DNA of 64,000 bases from Serratia marcescens (lineage in GTDB: Bacteria; Pseudomonadota; Gammaproteobacteria; Enterobacterales; Enterobacteriaceae), in the NCBI GenBank assembly GCA_015548865.1, contig JADMXW010000018.1, positions 1-64,000 on the forward strand, read 5' to 3'. Below, in pieces: positions 48,817-59,686 of this stretch. A program made the translations under genes and the position numbers. The notes beneath the pieces were generated by a model. It did no database searches. It saw only the letters and a program-made list of their open reading frames with translations, and had not been told where the DNA came from. Each line of letters opens with the position of its first letter. Position 1 is the first letter of the stretch.

Positions 48817-50307
48817 ATGCTACATCGTTTTTTTACCCTTGCTCGTCAACCTTATTCTCTGTCGCTGCTGTTACTGGGCTTCGCTTCCGGACTGCCACTG
48901 GCGCTGACCTCCGGTACATTGCAGGCATGGATGACCGTTGCTAACGTTGATTTGAAAACCATCGGTTTCTTCTCCCTGGTGGGACAAGCCTATGTTTTCA
49001 AATTTATGTGGGCTCCGATGATGGACCGTTATACTCCGCCCTTTCTTGGCCGTCGCCGCGGTTGGCTGCTGGTAAGTCAGGTGTTACTGGTCGGATTGAT
49101 TGCCTCTATGGCACTGCTTGAGCCCGGCAAGCATTTATGGTGGTTAGCGGCGATTGCCGTTCTGGTCGCATTTTGCTCCGCCTCGCAGGATATTGTTTTT
49201 GACGCCTACAAAACGGACCTGTTACCCGCAGATCAGCGTGGTTCGGGTGCGGCTATTTCAGTGCTGGGCTACCGCCTGGCCATGCTGGTTTCCGGTGGAC
49301 TGGCACTGTGGTTAGCCGATCGTTATCTCGGTTGGCACGTCACCTATGTGCTGATGGCGCTACTATTGCTGCCGGGTATCATCGCCACTTTGCGCGCACC
49401 AGAGCCAGTGCTGGATGCTCCGGCACCGCGCACCCTCGAGCAAGCAATGTTTGCTCCGCTACGCGACTTTTTTTCACGCAATAATGCCTGGCTGATTTTA
49501 TTGCTGATTGTGCTGTATAAATTGGGCGATGCGTTCGCAATGAGTCTGAGCACCCCCTTTCTGATTCGGGGCGTCGGTTTCAATGCTGGTGACGTGGGTC
49601 TAGTGAACAAAACGCTGGGATTATTCGCCACCATAGTGGGTGCCTTGTATGGCGGGATATTGATGCAGCGCCTTACGCTATTCCGTTCCCTGCTGATATT
49701 CGGCATCTTGCAGGCCGTCTCTAATGCCGGCTACTGGTTGTTGGCGATGACAGCCAAAAATTTGGTGACAATGGCCAGCGTCATCTTTCTAGAAAACCTG
49801 TGTGGCGGGATGGGCACTGCAGCATTCGTTGCCTTGTTGATGACCTTATGTAACAAGTCATTTTCCGCAACCCAATTTGCGCTACTCTCGGCGTTGTCTG
49901 CTGTGGGGCGCGTCTACGTTGGTCCTATCGCTGGCTGGTTTGTAGAAACCTATGATTGGGCCTGGTTCTATTTATTTACCATTGTGATTTCTGTGCCGGG
50001 GTTAATCTTACTGCTGGTATGTAGACAAACTCTGGAATATACCCAGAAAACGGGTACATTCATGCCACGCACCGCATACTCCCGCTATTATCGTCTTGCC
50101 CTACAGGTGCTCGCAGCCGGATGTGCGCTATTATTCATCTGGCTGACCCTAACGATAACCCACGCGTTAGGTGCCCATGCCGTTGACATAATCAATGATA
50201 ACCTTCTGATGATAGGGGGTATTTTGGTCATCGGCGGCACGCTTTTTGGTAGTCTTCTCGACTATTTATCCTTGAGAAATTCGTTCTCTTCCGATACGCC
50301 AAAATAG
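48817..50307 (+). CDS. ampG: Muropeptide permease AmpG
   Basis: AmpG is a major-facilitator inner-membrane importer of GlcNAc-anhydroMurNAc peptides for cell-wall recycling; the imported peptides also signal AmpC induction in species that carry AmpR. It has 496 residues (E. coli 491). The N-terminus MLHRFFTLARQPYSLSLLLLGFASGLPLALTSGTL is nearly invariant. About 14 membrane segments follow, with the MFS loop motif MDRYTPPFLGRRRGWLLVSQ after TM2. It forms an operon with yajG. Confidence 0.97.
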   Translation: MLHRFFTLARQPYSLSLLLLGFASGLPLALTSGTLQAWMTVANVDLKTIGFFSLVGQAYVFKFMWAPMMDRYTPPFLGRRRGWLLVSQVLLVGLIASMALLEPGKHLWWLAAIAVLVAFCSASQDIVFDAYKTDLLPADQRGSGAAISVLGYRLAMLVSGGLALWLADRYLGWHVTYVLMALLLLPGIIATLRAPEPVLDAPAPRTLEQAMFAPLRDFFSRNNAWLILLLIVLYKLGDAFAMSLSTPFLIRGVGFNAGDVGLVNKTLGLFATIVGALYGGILMQRLTLFRSLLIFGILQAVSNAGYWLLAMTAKNLVTMASVIFLENLCGGMGTAAFVALLMTLCNKSFSATQFALLSALSAVGRVYVGPIAGWFVETYDWAWFYLFTIVISVPGLILLLVCRQTLEYTQKTGTFMPRTAYSRYYRLALQVLAAGCALLFIWLTLTITHALGAHAVDIINDNLLMIGGILVIGGTLFGSLLDYLSLRNSFSSDTPK

Positions 50308-50697
50308 CGATAAACAAGCGTGGTTATCACCTCATCGTATTATTTTTTTTCCAATAGTCTGATATCAGCCAACGTTATTTCGTCACGTTGGCCTACTTTT
50401 TCCTGGCTATTTAATTGTTGAGAAAAGTGTGCGAGCAAATGATGTTCTCTCGAAGGAAAATTACCCATCAGGTGGGTTGTAATTTTTTTTTATCCATCCA
50501 TACTTCTCTACGGGATAAATTTTAATTCACTGTTTTTAATAAATTTTTCCTAACGACAAGGTAATTGTGACATTCAGGGCAAAAATCAGCAACAAAGCGC
50601 TGACATAACCTTAATCATGTTTACAGTGCAGTAACCTTACCGTAAAATGCCCGCTCGCATGAAATGACAATAGAGCCCTTGTTATTGAGGTCGCTAG
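50308..50697 (+). other. Intergenic region ampG–cyoA
   Basis: About 390 bp, AT-rich. It holds the ampG terminator at its left and should contain the oxygen- and carbon-regulated cyo promoter. Repeated T-runs (50340-50350 and near 50485) are visible, but no gene. I could not assign ArcA or Fnr boxes with confidence. Confidence 0.55.
50366..50403 (+). terminator. Terminator of yajG-ampG
   Basis: GCCAACGT (50368-50375) pairs with ACGTTGGC (50385-50392), followed by CTACTTTTTCC. It lies 60 nt after the ampG stop. Confidence 0.8.
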
Positions 50698-51663
50698 ATG
50701 AGACTCAGGAAATACAATAAAATTTTTGGGATGTTGTCTTTATTCGCCGCCGCAGCACTACTGAGCGGTTGTGATATGGCATTGATGAACCCCAAAGGAC
50801 AGGTCGGGTTGGAGCAACGGTCGTTGATTCTGACGGCACTCGGGTTGATGTTGATCGTGGTTATTCCGGTAATCGTGATGACCATTGCTTTTGCCTGGAA
50901 GTTTCGCGCTTCCAACACCAAAGCGAAATACACCCCGAACTGGTCGCATTCCAACAAGATTGAAGCGGTGGTATGGACAGTTCCCATCATCATCATTCTT
51001 ATTCTGGGTACGATTACCTGGAAAACCACCCATTCACTGGATCCCTATAAGCCTTTAGCTTCTGAGGCCAAACCGATCACAGTCGAAGTGATTTCCCTCG
51101 ATTGGAAGTGGCTGTTTGTTTACCCGGAATTGGGTATCGCCACGGTCAACGAGTTAGCGTTCCCGACGAATGTGCCGGTGAACTTCAAAATCACCTCCGA
51201 TACCGTGATGAACTCCTTCTTCATTCCGCGTCTGGGTGGGCAGATCTACGCCATGGCAGGAATGCAAACCAAGCTGCATCTTATCGCGAATGAACCGGGT
51301 AAATATGACGGTATTTCCGGCGGTTACAGCGGCAAGGGCTTCTCTGGCATGAAGTTCACGGCCATTGCCACACCAAGCCAGCAGGAATTCGACCAGTGGG
51401 TTGCCACCGTACGTGCGTCCAGCAAAACGCTGAACAGCATGGAGGAATTTAATGTCCTGGCAAAACCCAGCGAATTCCACCCGGTAGAGTACTTCTCCAG
51501 CGTACAGCCTGAGTTGTTTGAAAATCTGATTCGCAAATTCACGCAAAGCGGCGGTGCGCCAGCGCATCACCATGCTGAAAGCGAAACGCAGCAAGGCGGT
51601 ATGCAACACGGTGACAACATGAATATGAGCGAGCACGCCTCGCACCAAGGCGCCGAGGGATAA
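50698..51663 (+). CDS. cyoA: Cytochrome bo3 ubiquinol oxidase subunit II
   Basis: CyoA is subunit II of the proton-pumping terminal oxidase used at high oxygen. It has 321 residues with lipobox LSGC and lipid-modified Cys25, two membrane helices, then a periplasmic cupredoxin domain that lacks the CuA-site cysteines, as expected for a quinol oxidase. The C-terminal tail is rich in His and Met ([20 protein letters not shown]), longer than in E. coli (315). It heads the cyoABCDE operon; cyoB follows after 4 nt. Confidence 0.98.
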   Translation: MRLRKYNKIFGMLSLFAAAALLSGCDMALMNPKGQVGLEQRSLILTALGLMLIVVIPVIVMTIAFAWKFRASNTKAKYTPNWSHSNKIEAVVWTVPIIIILILGTITWKTTHSLDPYKPLASEAKPITVEVISLDWKWLFVYPELGIATVNELAFPTNVPVNFKITSDTVMNSFFIPRLGGQIYAMAGMQTKLHLIANEPGKYDGISGGYSGKGFSGMKFTAIATPSQQEFDQWVATVRASSKTLNSMEEFNVLAKPSEFHPVEYFSSVQPELFENLIRKFTQSGGAPAHHHAESETQQGGMQHGDNMNMSEHASHQGAEG

Positions 51664-51667
51664 GACG

Positions 51668-53659
51668 ATGTTCGGAAAACTAACTCTTGATGCGGTTCCG
51701 TATCATGAACCCATTATCATGGTTACGGTGGCCGGCATTATTGTCGGTGGCTTGGCGCTTTTAGCGGCCATCACCTATTTTGGCAAATGGAAATGGCTGT
51801 GGGCCGAGTGGTTCACGTCGGTGGATCATAAACGTATTGGTATTATGTATATGATCGTCGCGTTTATCATGATGATACGCGGTTTTGCCGATGCCATCAT
51901 GATGCGCGGTCAGCAGGTGTTGGCCTCGGCCGGTGAGGCGGGTTTCCTTAACGCACACCACTACGATCAGATATTTACCGCACACGGCGTGATCATGATT
52001 TTCTTCGTGGCAACACCGTTTGTGGTCGGTCTGATGAACCTGGCGGTACCATTGCAAATCGGTGCCCGCGACGTCGCCTTCCCCTTCTTGAACTCGCTGA
52101 GTTTCTGGCTGTTTGTGGTCGGTGTCATCCTGATCAACCTGTCTCTTGGTATTGGCGAATTTGCCCAAACGGGTTGGGTTGCCTACCCGCCTCTTTCCGG
52201 TAAGGAGTACAGCCCCGGCGTGGGGGTAGATTACTGGATATGGAGCCTGCAAATATCCGGTCTGGGTACCACGCTGACTGGGGTCAACTTCTTTGCAACC
52301 ATTATCCGCATGCGCGCACCTGGCATGACGCTGATGAAAATGCCGGTCTTTACCTGGACAGCACTGTGTACCAACGTGCTGATCATCGCGGCATTCCCGA
52401 TTTTGACCGTGACCATCGCGTTGCTGACACTGGATCGTTATCTGGGCACCCATTTCTTCACCAATGATATGGGTGGCAACATGATGATGTACATCAACCT
52501 CATCTGGGCCTGGGGCCATCCTGAGGTGTACATTCTGGTATTGCCTATCTTTGGTGTCTATTCAGAAGTGGTTGCCACTTTTTGTAAGAAACGCCTGTTC
52601 GGCTATACCTCGCTGGTGTGGGCAACCATCGCCATTACCGTACTGTCGTTTATCGTCTGGCTGCACCACTTCTTTACCATGGGATCTGGCGCGAACGTCA
52701 ACGCCTTCTTTGGTATCGCCACCATGATCATTTCTATCCCGACTGGGGTGAAAATCTTCAACTGGCTGTTTACCATGTACCAAGGCCGAATCCAGCCGAA
52801 CTCTGCTATGTTGTGGACCACCGGGTTTATCATCACCTTTACCATCGGTGGGATGACAGGGGTACTGCTGGCCGTACCGGGAGCCAACTTTGTACTGCAT
52901 AACAGCCTGTTCCTGATTGCGCATTTCCATAACGTTATCATCGGCGGCGTAGTATTTGGTATTTTTGCCGGTATCACCTATTGGTTTCCGAAAGCCTTTG
53001 GCTTCACGCTGAACGAAACCTGGGGCAAACGCGCGTTCTGGTTCTGGATTATCGGCTTCTTCACCGCCTTTATGCCGCTGTATGTGCTGGGCTTTATGGG
53101 TATGACCCGTCGTCTTAGCCAACAGATCGATCCGCAATTCCACTCACTGCTGGTCGTCGCCTCTGTCGGTGCCGCGTTGATTGGTCTTGGCGTACTGTGC
53201 CAGTTAATGCAGTTCTATGTCAGTATCCGCGATCGCGACCAAAACCGCGATTTGACCGGTGACCCGTGGGGTGGACGTACGTTGGAGTGGGCAACCTCTT
53301 CTCCTCCGCCGTTCTACAACTTTGCCATCGTACCGAACGTTCAGGAACGTGACGCCTTCTGGGAACAGAAAGAGCGTGGTGAAGCCTACAAGAAACCGGC
53401 CAGCTATGAAGAAATTCATATGCCGAAGAATACCGGCGCTGGCGTGATCATCTCGGCGTTCAGCCTGGTATTCGGCTTCGCCATGATCTGGCATATCTGG
53501 TGGATGGCCATTGTCGGCTTCATTGGCATGGTAGCGACCTGGATCGTGCACAGTTTTAACCGCGATGTGGATTACTACGTTCCGGTCAAGCAAATCGAAG
53601 AGATTGAAAACCAGCACTTCGACAATATCAGCAAAGCAGGTGTGAAACATGACAACTGA
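51668..53659 (+). CDS. cyoB: Cytochrome bo3 ubiquinol oxidase subunit I
   Basis: CyoB is the catalytic heme-copper oxidase subunit, 663 residues, the same as E. coli. It carries heme b, heme o3 and CuB in a bundle of about 15 membrane helices. The Y-in-HPEVY active-site element [12 protein letters not shown] (the His-Tyr crosslink) is present, along with the second CuB pair in [10 protein letters not shown] and the heme ligands in IAHFHNVI. Its stop overlaps the cyoC start by 11 nt, indicating coupled translation. Confidence 0.99.
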   Translation: MFGKLTLDAVPYHEPIIMVTVAGIIVGGLALLAAITYFGKWKWLWAEWFTSVDHKRIGIMYMIVAFIMMIRGFADAIMMRGQQVLASAGEAGFLNAHHYDQIFTAHGVIMIFFVATPFVVGLMNLAVPLQIGARDVAFPFLNSLSFWLFVVGVILINLSLGIGEFAQTGWVAYPPLSGKEYSPGVGVDYWIWSLQISGLGTTLTGVNFFATIIRMRAPGMTLMKMPVFTWTALCTNVLIIAAFPILTVTIALLTLDRYLGTHFFTNDMGGNMMMYINLIWAWGHPEVYILVLPIFGVYSEVVATFCKKRLFGYTSLVWATIAITVLSFIVWLHHFFTMGSGANVNAFFGIATMIISIPTGVKIFNWLFTMYQGRIQPNSAMLWTTGFIITFTIGGMTGVLLAVPGANFVLHNSLFLIAHFHNVIIGGVVFGIFAGITYWFPKAFGFTLNETWGKRAFWFWIIGFFTAFMPLYVLGFMGMTRRLSQQIDPQFHSLLVVASVGAALIGLGVLCQLMQFYVSIRDRDQNRDLTGDPWGGRTLEWATSSPPPFYNFAIVPNVQERDAFWEQKERGEAYKKPASYEEIHMPKNTGAGVIISAFSLVFGFAMIWHIWWMAIVGFIGMVATWIVHSFNRDVDYYVPVKQIEEIENQHFDNISKAGVKHDN

Positions 53660-54272
53660 AACTCTGACGCATCATCACGCTGCTCATGACGCCCATGCAG
53701 AGCATGGGCACCACGACGCCAGCGGCACCAAGGTGCTGGGGTTCTGGGTCTACCTCATGAGCGACTTGATCATTTTCGGCTCGCTTTTCGCCACCTATGC
53801 CGTTCTGGTGACCGGCACAGCGGGCGGTCCGTCCGGAAAGGATCTGTTTGATCTTAAGTTTGTGCTGGTCGAAACCTTCGCATTGCTGTTGAGCAGTATC
53901 ACCTTCGGCATGGCGATGATCGCCATGTACAAAGGTAACGTAGCACGCATCAACACCTGGCTTGCCATCACCTTTCTGTTTGGTCTGGTGTTTATCGGAA
54001 TGGAAATCTATGAGTTCCATCACCTGATCGCTGAAGGATACGGCCCGGATCGCAGTGCGTTCCTGTCAGCCTTTTTTGCGCTGGTCGGCACCCACGGGAT
54101 TCACGTAACGTCAGGTCTTATCTGGCTTATCGTGATGATGCTTCAAGTATCGCGCTGGGGCATCACACCTACCGTGAAAACCCGTTTGATGTGTCTGAGC
54201 CTGTTCTGGCACTTCCTTGACGTGGTATGGATTTGTGTCTTTACCGTAGTTTATCTGATGGGGGCGATGTAA
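53649..54272 (+). CDS. cyoC: Cytochrome bo3 ubiquinol oxidase subunit III
   Basis: CyoC is subunit III with five membrane helices, 207 residues (E. coli 204). The N-terminus is His-rich ([19 protein letters not shown]), followed by [23 protein letters not shown]. The conserved FEGxE-like [13 protein letters not shown] motif and GTHGIHV are present. It starts within the last codons of cyoB and overlaps cyoD by one base. Confidence 0.98.
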   Translation: MTTETLTHHHAAHDAHAEHGHHDASGTKVLGFWVYLMSDLIIFGSLFATYAVLVTGTAGGPSGKDLFDLKFVLVETFALLLSSITFGMAMIAMYKGNVARINTWLAITFLFGLVFIGMEIYEFHHLIAEGYGPDRSAFLSAFFALVGTHGIHVTSGLIWLIVMMLQVSRWGITPTVKTRLMCLSLFWHFLDVVWICVFTVVYLMGAM

Positions 54273-54601
54273 TGAGTCATTCTACGACCGATCACGGCGC
54301 CAGCCACGGCAGCGTACAGTCTTATATCATCGGCTTTGTCATGTCGGTCATTCTGACCGTGATCCCGTTTGGTCTGGTGATGGCGGGTGCCGCCTCCCCC
54401 AGCGTGATCATGGCGGGAGTGGTTGGCTGCGCCGTGGTACAGATACTGGTTCACCTGGTCTACTTCCTGCACCTGAACAGTTCTTCTGAGCAGCGTTGGA
54501 ACGTGGTAGCGTTGGTGTTCGCTATTCTGATTATCGCCATCGTGGTAGTAGGATCCATCTGGATTATGCTGAGTGCGCACCACAATATGATGATTCCGTA
54601 A
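54272..54601 (+). CDS. cyoD: Cytochrome bo3 ubiquinol oxidase subunit IV
   Basis: CyoD is the small 109-residue subunit (E. coli 109) needed for assembly of the CuB site. It has three membrane helices and the motif [14 protein letters not shown]. The start ATG overlaps the cyoC stop (TAATG). The open frame extends 45 nt further upstream inside cyoC, without homology. Confidence 0.98.
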   Translation: MSHSTTDHGASHGSVQSYIIGFVMSVILTVIPFGLVMAGAASPSVIMAGVVGCAVVQILVHLVYFLHLNSSSEQRWNVVALVFAILIIAIVVVGSIWIMLSAHHNMMIP

Positions 54602-54612
54602 TCGAGCCAGAC

Positions 54613-55506
54613 ATGATGATTAAGCAATACCTACAAGTCACAAAACCAGGAATCATTTTCGGCAACCTGATTTCTGTTGTCGGGGGTTTTCTGCTGGCGT
54701 CCAAAGGCAGTATCGATTATCCCCTCTTTATCGCTACCCTGTTTGGGGTGTCGTTGGTGGTTGCGTCCGGTTGCGTATTCAATAACGTCATCGACCGTGA
54801 CATCGACAAAAAGATGGAGAGAACCAAAAACAGAGTCATGGTGAAGGGACTGATTTCGGTCAAGGTTTCGCTAGGTTATGCGGCTGCGTTAGGTATTGCC
54901 GGTTTTGCGTTGCTTTACGTTGCTGCAAATCCGTTGGCCATGTGGCTTTCGGTGATGGGCTTCGTGGTATACGTTGGTGTCTACAGTCTGTACATGAAGC
55001 GCCACTCGGTATATGGCACGCTGATTGGCAGCCTGTCCGGCGCGGCGCCTCCGGTTATCGGTTATTGTGCGGTAAGTAACCAGTTCGACGCAGGCGCGTT
55101 GATCCTGCTGTTGATCTTCAGCCTGTGGCAAATGCCGCACTCCTACGCTATCGCCATTTTCCGTTTCAAGGATTATCAGGCTGCCAACATTCCGGTACTG
55201 CCGGTGGTGAAAGGCATTTCTGTGGCTAAAAACCATATCACGCTGTATATCATGGCATTTATGGTAGCAACACTGATGCTGTCGCTGGGTGGCTATGCCG
55301 GATATAAATATCTGGTGGTTGCTGCATCGGTGAGCATCTGGTGGCTGGGCATGGCGCTATCAGGCTATAAAAAACCGAATGATGACAAAGTGTGGGCACG
55401 CAAACTGTTTGTCTTCTCGATAGTGGCTATTACGTCTCTGAGCGTGATGATGTCTGTCGACTCAATGACGCCAATGCAGGATGTGCTGATCACCGCACTG
55501 CGCTAA
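54613..55506 (+). CDS. cyoE: Protoheme IX farnesyltransferase (heme O synthase)
   Basis: CyoE transfers a farnesyl group to heme b to make heme O for the bo3 oxidase. It has 297 residues (E. coli 296), nine membrane helices and the UbiA-family aspartate motif [34 protein letters not shown] is also diagnostic. Starts at the first of two adjacent ATGs, matching E. coli [13 protein letters not shown]. It is the last gene of the cyo operon, 11 nt after cyoD, and is followed by a strong terminator. Confidence 0.98.
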   Translation: MMIKQYLQVTKPGIIFGNLISVVGGFLLASKGSIDYPLFIATLFGVSLVVASGCVFNNVIDRDIDKKMERTKNRVMVKGLISVKVSLGYAAALGIAGFALLYVAANPLAMWLSVMGFVVYVGVYSLYMKRHSVYGTLIGSLSGAAPPVIGYCAVSNQFDAGALILLLIFSLWQMPHSYAIAIFRFKDYQAANIPVLPVVKGISVAKNHITLYIMAFMVATLMLSLGGYAGYKYLVVAASVSIWWLGMALSGYKKPNDDKVWARKLFVFSIVAITSLSVMMSVDSMTPMQDVLITALR

Positions 55507-55528
55507 CGTTTACCCACTCTAACGTTGA

Positions 55529-55562
55529 AAAACAGACGATCTCCATCGTCTGTTTTTTTTTA
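55529..55562 (+). terminator. Intrinsic terminator of cyoABCDE
   Basis: AACAGACGAT/ATCGTCTGTT with a 3-nt loop is followed by eight or more T residues. Confidence 0.95.
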
Positions 55563-55693
55563 CTCTCTTCCCCACGTTTTGCTGCATTTTATATGTCATT
55601 TTATGACGGCGCGCCAAATCAAGTAACAATGCCGCCATTTACGGCTTGATAAGTAAGGCACTACAATAGCGCCAATGCAATTTTGAGGTTTTC

Positions 55694-57073
55694 ATGAACG
55701 ATACGTCCCGCACTGACAATATAATGACGCCGAGAGAACGGCGCGCAACCTGGGGTTTAGGTGCCGTTTTTTCCCTACGGATGCTCGGCATGTTTATGGT
55801 ATTGCCGGTGCTCACGACCTACGGTATGGCATTGCAAGGTGCCAGCGAATCTCTGATTGGCGTTGCGATTGGCATCTATGGCCTGATGCAGGCGCTATTT
55901 CAAGTGCCGTTTGGTTTGCTTTCCGATCGCGTCGGGCGTAAACCACTTATCGTTATCGGCTTGCTCATGTTTGTGCTCGGCAGCGTGATTGCCGCCCTTA
56001 GCACCAATATTTGGGGCATTATTCTTGGCCGCGCGTTGCAGGGAGCGGGGGCAATATCGGCAGCAGTCATGGCATTGCTGTCAGATTTGACGCGCGAACA
56101 AAATCGCACCAAAGCGATGGCCTTTATCGGTATCAGTTTCGGCGTAACCTTTGCGATTGCAATGGTACTGGGTCCGATCGTTGCGCATGCCTGGGGATTA
56201 CAATCGCTGTTCTGGTGCATGGCCCTGCTCGCATCGCTCGGTATTGTCATTACCCTGACGTTGATCCCTAATGCGGCTAACCACGCTCTCAATCGAGAAT
56301 CCGCCATTGTACGCGGCAGTATTCGCCAGGTGCTCAGTAACAGCCGGCTGGTAAAACTCAATGTCGGCATCATGTGCCTGCATATCTTGCTGATGTCGAG
56401 TTTTGTCGCCCTGCCACGCGTGCTGGAGCAAGCAGGACTGCCCGCAGAAGCACATTGGAAGGTTTATCTGTATACCATGCTGATTTCATTTATTGGTGTA
56501 CTGCCGTTTATCATCTACGCCGAAGTGAAGCGACAGATGAAGCGGGTATTTGTGGGCTGTATCGTTGTACTGCTGGCCGCCGAGGTCGTTTTATGGATGG
56601 CGGGCAGCCAATTTTGGCCTATCGTGGCAGGCATTCAGCTATTTTTTCTGGCCTTTAATATTATGGAAGCGCTGCTGCCATCGCTTATCAGCAAAGAAGC
56701 ACCTGCAGGGTATAAAGGCACCGCAATGGGCGTATATTCTACCACCCAATTTATCGGCGTTGCTATTGGGGGCAGCATGGGCGGCGCACTGTTTCAATTC
56801 CACGGTGCAGCCTGGGTGTTTGCAGCAGGTGCGCTGCTCTGTGCATTATGGCTCATTGTGGGCGTCAGCATGAAGGAGCCGCCCTATCTGAGCAGTTTGC
56901 GTATTACCCTGCCCGACGAGGCACTGGACGACTCAGCGCTAGCACAGAAGATACGCATACACCCTGGCGTGGCTGAGGCTATCGTCGTGCCGGAAGAGCG
57001 CAGCGCCTATGTCAAAATCGACCGCCAGAAAACCAGCCGTCAGCAGCTAGAAGCTCTTATCGGGCAAGCGTGA
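55694..57073 (+). CDS. yajR: Major facilitator transporter YajR
   Basis: This 459-residue drug:proton antiporter-like inner-membrane transporter has unknown natural substrate. Twelve membrane segments fill residues about 20-395; the MFS motif A reads GLLSDRVGRKPLIVIG. The cytosolic C-terminal YAM domain (about 400-459, ferredoxin-like) ends AYVKIDRQKTSRQQLEALIGQA, as in E. coli YajR (454). The N-terminus has a short extra stretch before MTPRERRATWGLGAVFSLR; the internal ATG at 55724 is an alternative start. It lies between cyoE and yajQ as in E. coli. Confidence 0.95.
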   Translation: MNDTSRTDNIMTPRERRATWGLGAVFSLRMLGMFMVLPVLTTYGMALQGASESLIGVAIGIYGLMQALFQVPFGLLSDRVGRKPLIVIGLLMFVLGSVIAALSTNIWGIILGRALQGAGAISAAVMALLSDLTREQNRTKAMAFIGISFGVTFAIAMVLGPIVAHAWGLQSLFWCMALLASLGIVITLTLIPNAANHALNRESAIVRGSIRQVLSNSRLVKLNVGIMCLHILLMSSFVALPRVLEQAGLPAEAHWKVYLYTMLISFIGVLPFIIYAEVKRQMKRVFVGCIVVLLAAEVVLWMAGSQFWPIVAGIQLFFLAFNIMEALLPSLISKEAPAGYKGTAMGVYSTTQFIGVAIGGSMGGALFQFHGAAWVFAAGALLCALWLIVGVSMKEPPYLSSLRITLPDEALDDSALAQKIRIHPGVAEAIVVPEERSAYVKIDRQKTSRQQLEALIGQA

Positions 57074-57109
57074 GTCGCATCAGGCCAGCATGGTTCTGGC
57101 CTTTTGCAA

Positions 57110-57601
57110 TTAATCGCGGAAATTGGTGAACTGAAAGGGTTGCCCCAGATTCGCGCCGCGAATCAACGCCATAACACTTTGTAAATCATCACGCGCTTTG
57201 CCGGTAACGCGCAGTTGGTCGCCCTGAATCTGCGTTTGCACCTTTAGTTTGCTGTCTTTGATCAATTTGACGATTTTTTTTGCCTGTTCAGGCTCAATAC
57301 CCTGTTTCAGTTTGGCGTTAACGCTGTAAGTCTTGCCACTGTGTTCCATCTCTTCAGGAACTTCCAACGCCCCTGCTTCGATACCCCGTTTAACCAGTTT
57401 TTCGCGCAGGATATCAACCAACTGCTGCACCTGAAAATCTGACTCGCTGGCCACTTTGATCTGTTCATTTTTTTCATTCAGCTCAAAACTTGCCGGCACG
57501 TTACGGAAATCCCAACGGTTAGTGAGTTCACGCGAAGCATTCTCAACCGCGTTGCGGATTTCCTGCATATCGATTTCCGATACAATATCGAAAGATGGCA
57601 T
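57110..57601 (-). CDS. yajQ: UPF0234 nucleotide-binding protein YajQ
   Basis: A 163-residue protein with two ferredoxin-like RNA/nucleotide-binding folds. In Xanthomonas a homologue binds cyclic di-GMP and affects virulence; the role here is not known. It begins [20 protein letters not shown] and ends [11 protein letters not shown], both conserved. The ATG at 57601 follows AGGGAG by 8 nt. It is convergent with yajR (36-nt gap) and divergent from panE. Confidence 0.96.
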   Translation of the reverse strand: MPSFDIVSEIDMQEIRNAVENASRELTNRWDFRNVPASFELNEKNEQIKVASESDFQVQQLVDILREKLVKRGIEAGALEVPEEMEHSGKTYSVNAKLKQGIEPEQAKKIVKLIKDSKLKVQTQIQGDQLRVTGKARDDLQSVMALIRGANLGQPFQFTNFRD

Positions 57602-57812
57602 AATCAATTCTCCCTGACTTATGCGTTAGAATAGGGTTATGTGGCATGCATGATACCTGTTCTCCAGAGAGAAACAACATCCGCCAGCCTTGGTGCTTGC
57701 AGTAGGTTTTTCGCGCGCCATAATACTTAATTAATCGGGCCAAAAGAATCAACCAGAAGAGAACATCCGCCGTCACACTGCGCGCTACGCGCATTCATAA
57801 AGGAAACCTCAG

Positions 57813-58748
57813 ATGAAAATCACCGTGCTGGGTTGCGGCGCACTAGGACAGCTTTGGCTTGCCGCATTACATCAGCAAGGCCACGACGTTCAGGGGTGGA
57901 TGCGATTTCCAGCCCCTTTCTGCGCTGTCAACGTGCAAATGTTGGACGGAACGCTGTGTAATCTGATGCTGCCGACAAACGATCCCGAACATCTTATGCA
58001 GAGTGAATTGCTGCTAGTAACGTTAAAGGCCTGGCAGGTTTCTGATGCGGTTAAGGCACTGTTGCCGAATATAGCCCCCAACTGCACAATTCTGTTGTTA
58101 CATAACGGTATGGGAACTCGGGAAGAGTTGCCCATATTGACTCAGCCGCTATTACAAGGCGTCACCACACATGCAGCCCGGCGCGATGCGACAATGGTGG
58201 TGCACGTTGCCGGGGGAACTACGCACATTGGCGCTATTACCCATAGCAATAACCGTGGAATCGTCCCCCACAGCGATACGCACACCTCTCTGGCAGAATT
58301 ACTGCATCAAGCGTTGCCTGATGTCGCTTGGCATAACAACATTATAGTAACGTGCTGGCGTAAACTGGCCGCAAACTGTGTCATTAATCCCTTAACCGTC
58401 CTTTATGACTGTAAAAACGGCGCATTAAGTGCCTATCCTCAGCAGATAGACTCACTGTGTCAGGAGATTACGCGCGTGATGGAGCGTGAAGGCCATCCCG
58501 ATTCACTGGAACAGGTAAAATTGTACATCGAACAATTGATCCAGAACACGGCCGAAAACACCTCCTCCATGTTGCAGGATATTCGTGCGCAGCGTCATAC
58601 CGAAATTGACTACATCACAGGCTATCTGCTGCAACGCGCCCGCGCACACGGTCTGGCGCTACCCGAGAACAGCCGTTTATTTGAAATGATTAAGCTAAAG
58701 GAAAGCGAATATGACCGCATCGGTACTCCTTTGTCTGGCACCTGGTAG
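57813..58748 (+). CDS. panE: 2-Dehydropantoate 2-reductase PanE
   Basis: PanE reduces ketopantoate to pantoate with NADPH in the synthesis of pantothenate and CoA. It has 311 residues (E. coli 303). The Rossmann motif GCGALG lies at 7-12; the catalytic lysine region [16 protein letters not shown] is near 185-200; the C-terminal domain contains [18 protein letters not shown]. The C-terminus is slightly longer because the frame runs 38 nt into yajL. This overlap suggests translational coupling with yajL. Confidence 0.97.
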   Translation: MKITVLGCGALGQLWLAALHQQGHDVQGWMRFPAPFCAVNVQMLDGTLCNLMLPTNDPEHLMQSELLLVTLKAWQVSDAVKALLPNIAPNCTILLLHNGMGTREELPILTQPLLQGVTTHAARRDATMVVHVAGGTTHIGAITHSNNRGIVPHSDTHTSLAELLHQALPDVAWHNNIIVTCWRKLAANCVINPLTVLYDCKNGALSAYPQQIDSLCQEITRVMEREGHPDSLEQVKLYIEQLIQNTAENTSSMLQDIRAQRHTEIDYITGYLLQRARAHGLALPENSRLFEMIKLKESEYDRIGTPLSGTW

Positions 58749-59307
58749 TGAAGAAACCGAGGCTATCACCACATTTGATCTTCTGGTGCGCGCTGGTATT
58801 ACTGTCACGGTAGCCAGCGTCGCCAGCGATGGCGCAACAACGGTAACTTGCTCACGCGGCGCAAGATTAATGGCTGATGCTCCTCTGGTTTCCGTTGCAG
58901 ATAATCCGTTCGATGCCATTGTGTTGCCCGGCGGTATCAAGGGTGCAGAATGTTTTCGCGACAGCCCATTACTGGTGGAATGTATCCGTCAGAAACATCA
59001 GGAAGGCAAAATCGTCGCCGCTATTTGCGCTGTGCCTGCGTTAGTGCTGGAACACCACCACTTGTTCCCAGTTGGCAATATGACCGGATATCCCACGTTA
59101 AAAGAGAAGATTGCGCCAGAGAAGTGGATGGATAAGCGCGTAGTGTTCGATCCTCGCGTTAATCTACTGACCAGCCAGGGCCCTGGTACCAGTATGGATT
59201 TTGCCTTGAAACTGATTGATTTATTGTCCGGGCGTGCAAAAGCGGCAGAAGTGGCAGCGCAGTTAGTGCTGCCGCCGGGCATTTATGATTATCGGGATAA
59301 AGAATAA
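58711..59307 (+). CDS. yajL: DJ-1/PfpI-family protein YajL
   Basis: YajL is a 198-residue homologue of human DJ-1, an oxidative-stress chaperone that has also been described as a deglycase. The nucleophile-elbow cysteine is C106 in [10 protein letters not shown], with the supporting glutamate in [12 protein letters not shown] (Glu15). [12 protein letters not shown] and [12 protein letters not shown] are family landmarks. It begins inside panE. In E. coli thiI lies directly next to this gene; here about 1.5 kb of repeat-rich, AT-rich DNA intervenes. Confidence 0.97.
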   Translation: MTASVLLCLAPGSEETEAITTFDLLVRAGITVTVASVASDGATTVTCSRGARLMADAPLVSVADNPFDAIVLPGGIKGAECFRDSPLLVECIRQKHQEGKIVAAICAVPALVLEHHHLFPVGNMTGYPTLKEKIAPEKWMDKRVVFDPRVNLLTSQGPGTSMDFALKLIDLLSGRAKAAEVAAQLVLPPGIYDYRDKE

Positions 59308-59321
59308 AGCAGGGAAGAAAA

Positions 59322-59450
59322 ATATACTCTCAAAAAATTCAAGGTACATGAAAGTAGTGGGTGAGAGAATCCCGATGGTTTACTCAAATAAGTGATTCAG
59401 ATAAACGGTTACAACCAATGCACATGCAACTTGGCGTATGACGAGTACGC
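59322..59450 (+). repeat. ERIC-like element, copy 7
   Basis: It has the core AATCCCGATGGTTTACTCAA followed by ATAAGTGATTCAGATAAA and ends CATGCAACTTGGCGTATGACG; the left end is worn. The core variant (GATGGTTTACTC, GATTC/CGGATAAA) is the same as in copy 8, and the two bracket the orphan gene at 59687-60223. Confidence 0.75.
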
Positions 59451-59493
59451 CAGATGGTTTTGGCGCGGCCCGATTATCAACGTTTCATAGCTT

Positions 59494-59528
59494 AATACAC
59501 CAAACGGCCAAAGGCCGTTTGGTGTATT
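59494..59528. other. Perfect 16-bp hairpin downstream of yajL
   Basis: AATACACCAAACGGCC and its exact complement are separated by only AAA. On neither strand is the stem followed by a T-run, so it is not a standard terminator, although it could stabilise or end transcripts of yajL or of the orphan gene that converges on it from the right. The remaining sequence of the 59308-59686 interval holds only the ERIC copy and AT-rich DNA. Confidence 0.8.
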
Positions 59529-59686
59529 GATTGTGCTACGGTGACATATAAATCTGATGTATTCATGTTTTGACGAATCCAGATGCTTCCGGGACTGACC
59601 ACCCTTCATCTTCAGGGTGCCCTTTTGTTTCCCCATATGAGGGTATTTGATAGAAAAATGGCACCACTGTATTCTCAAAATATACT

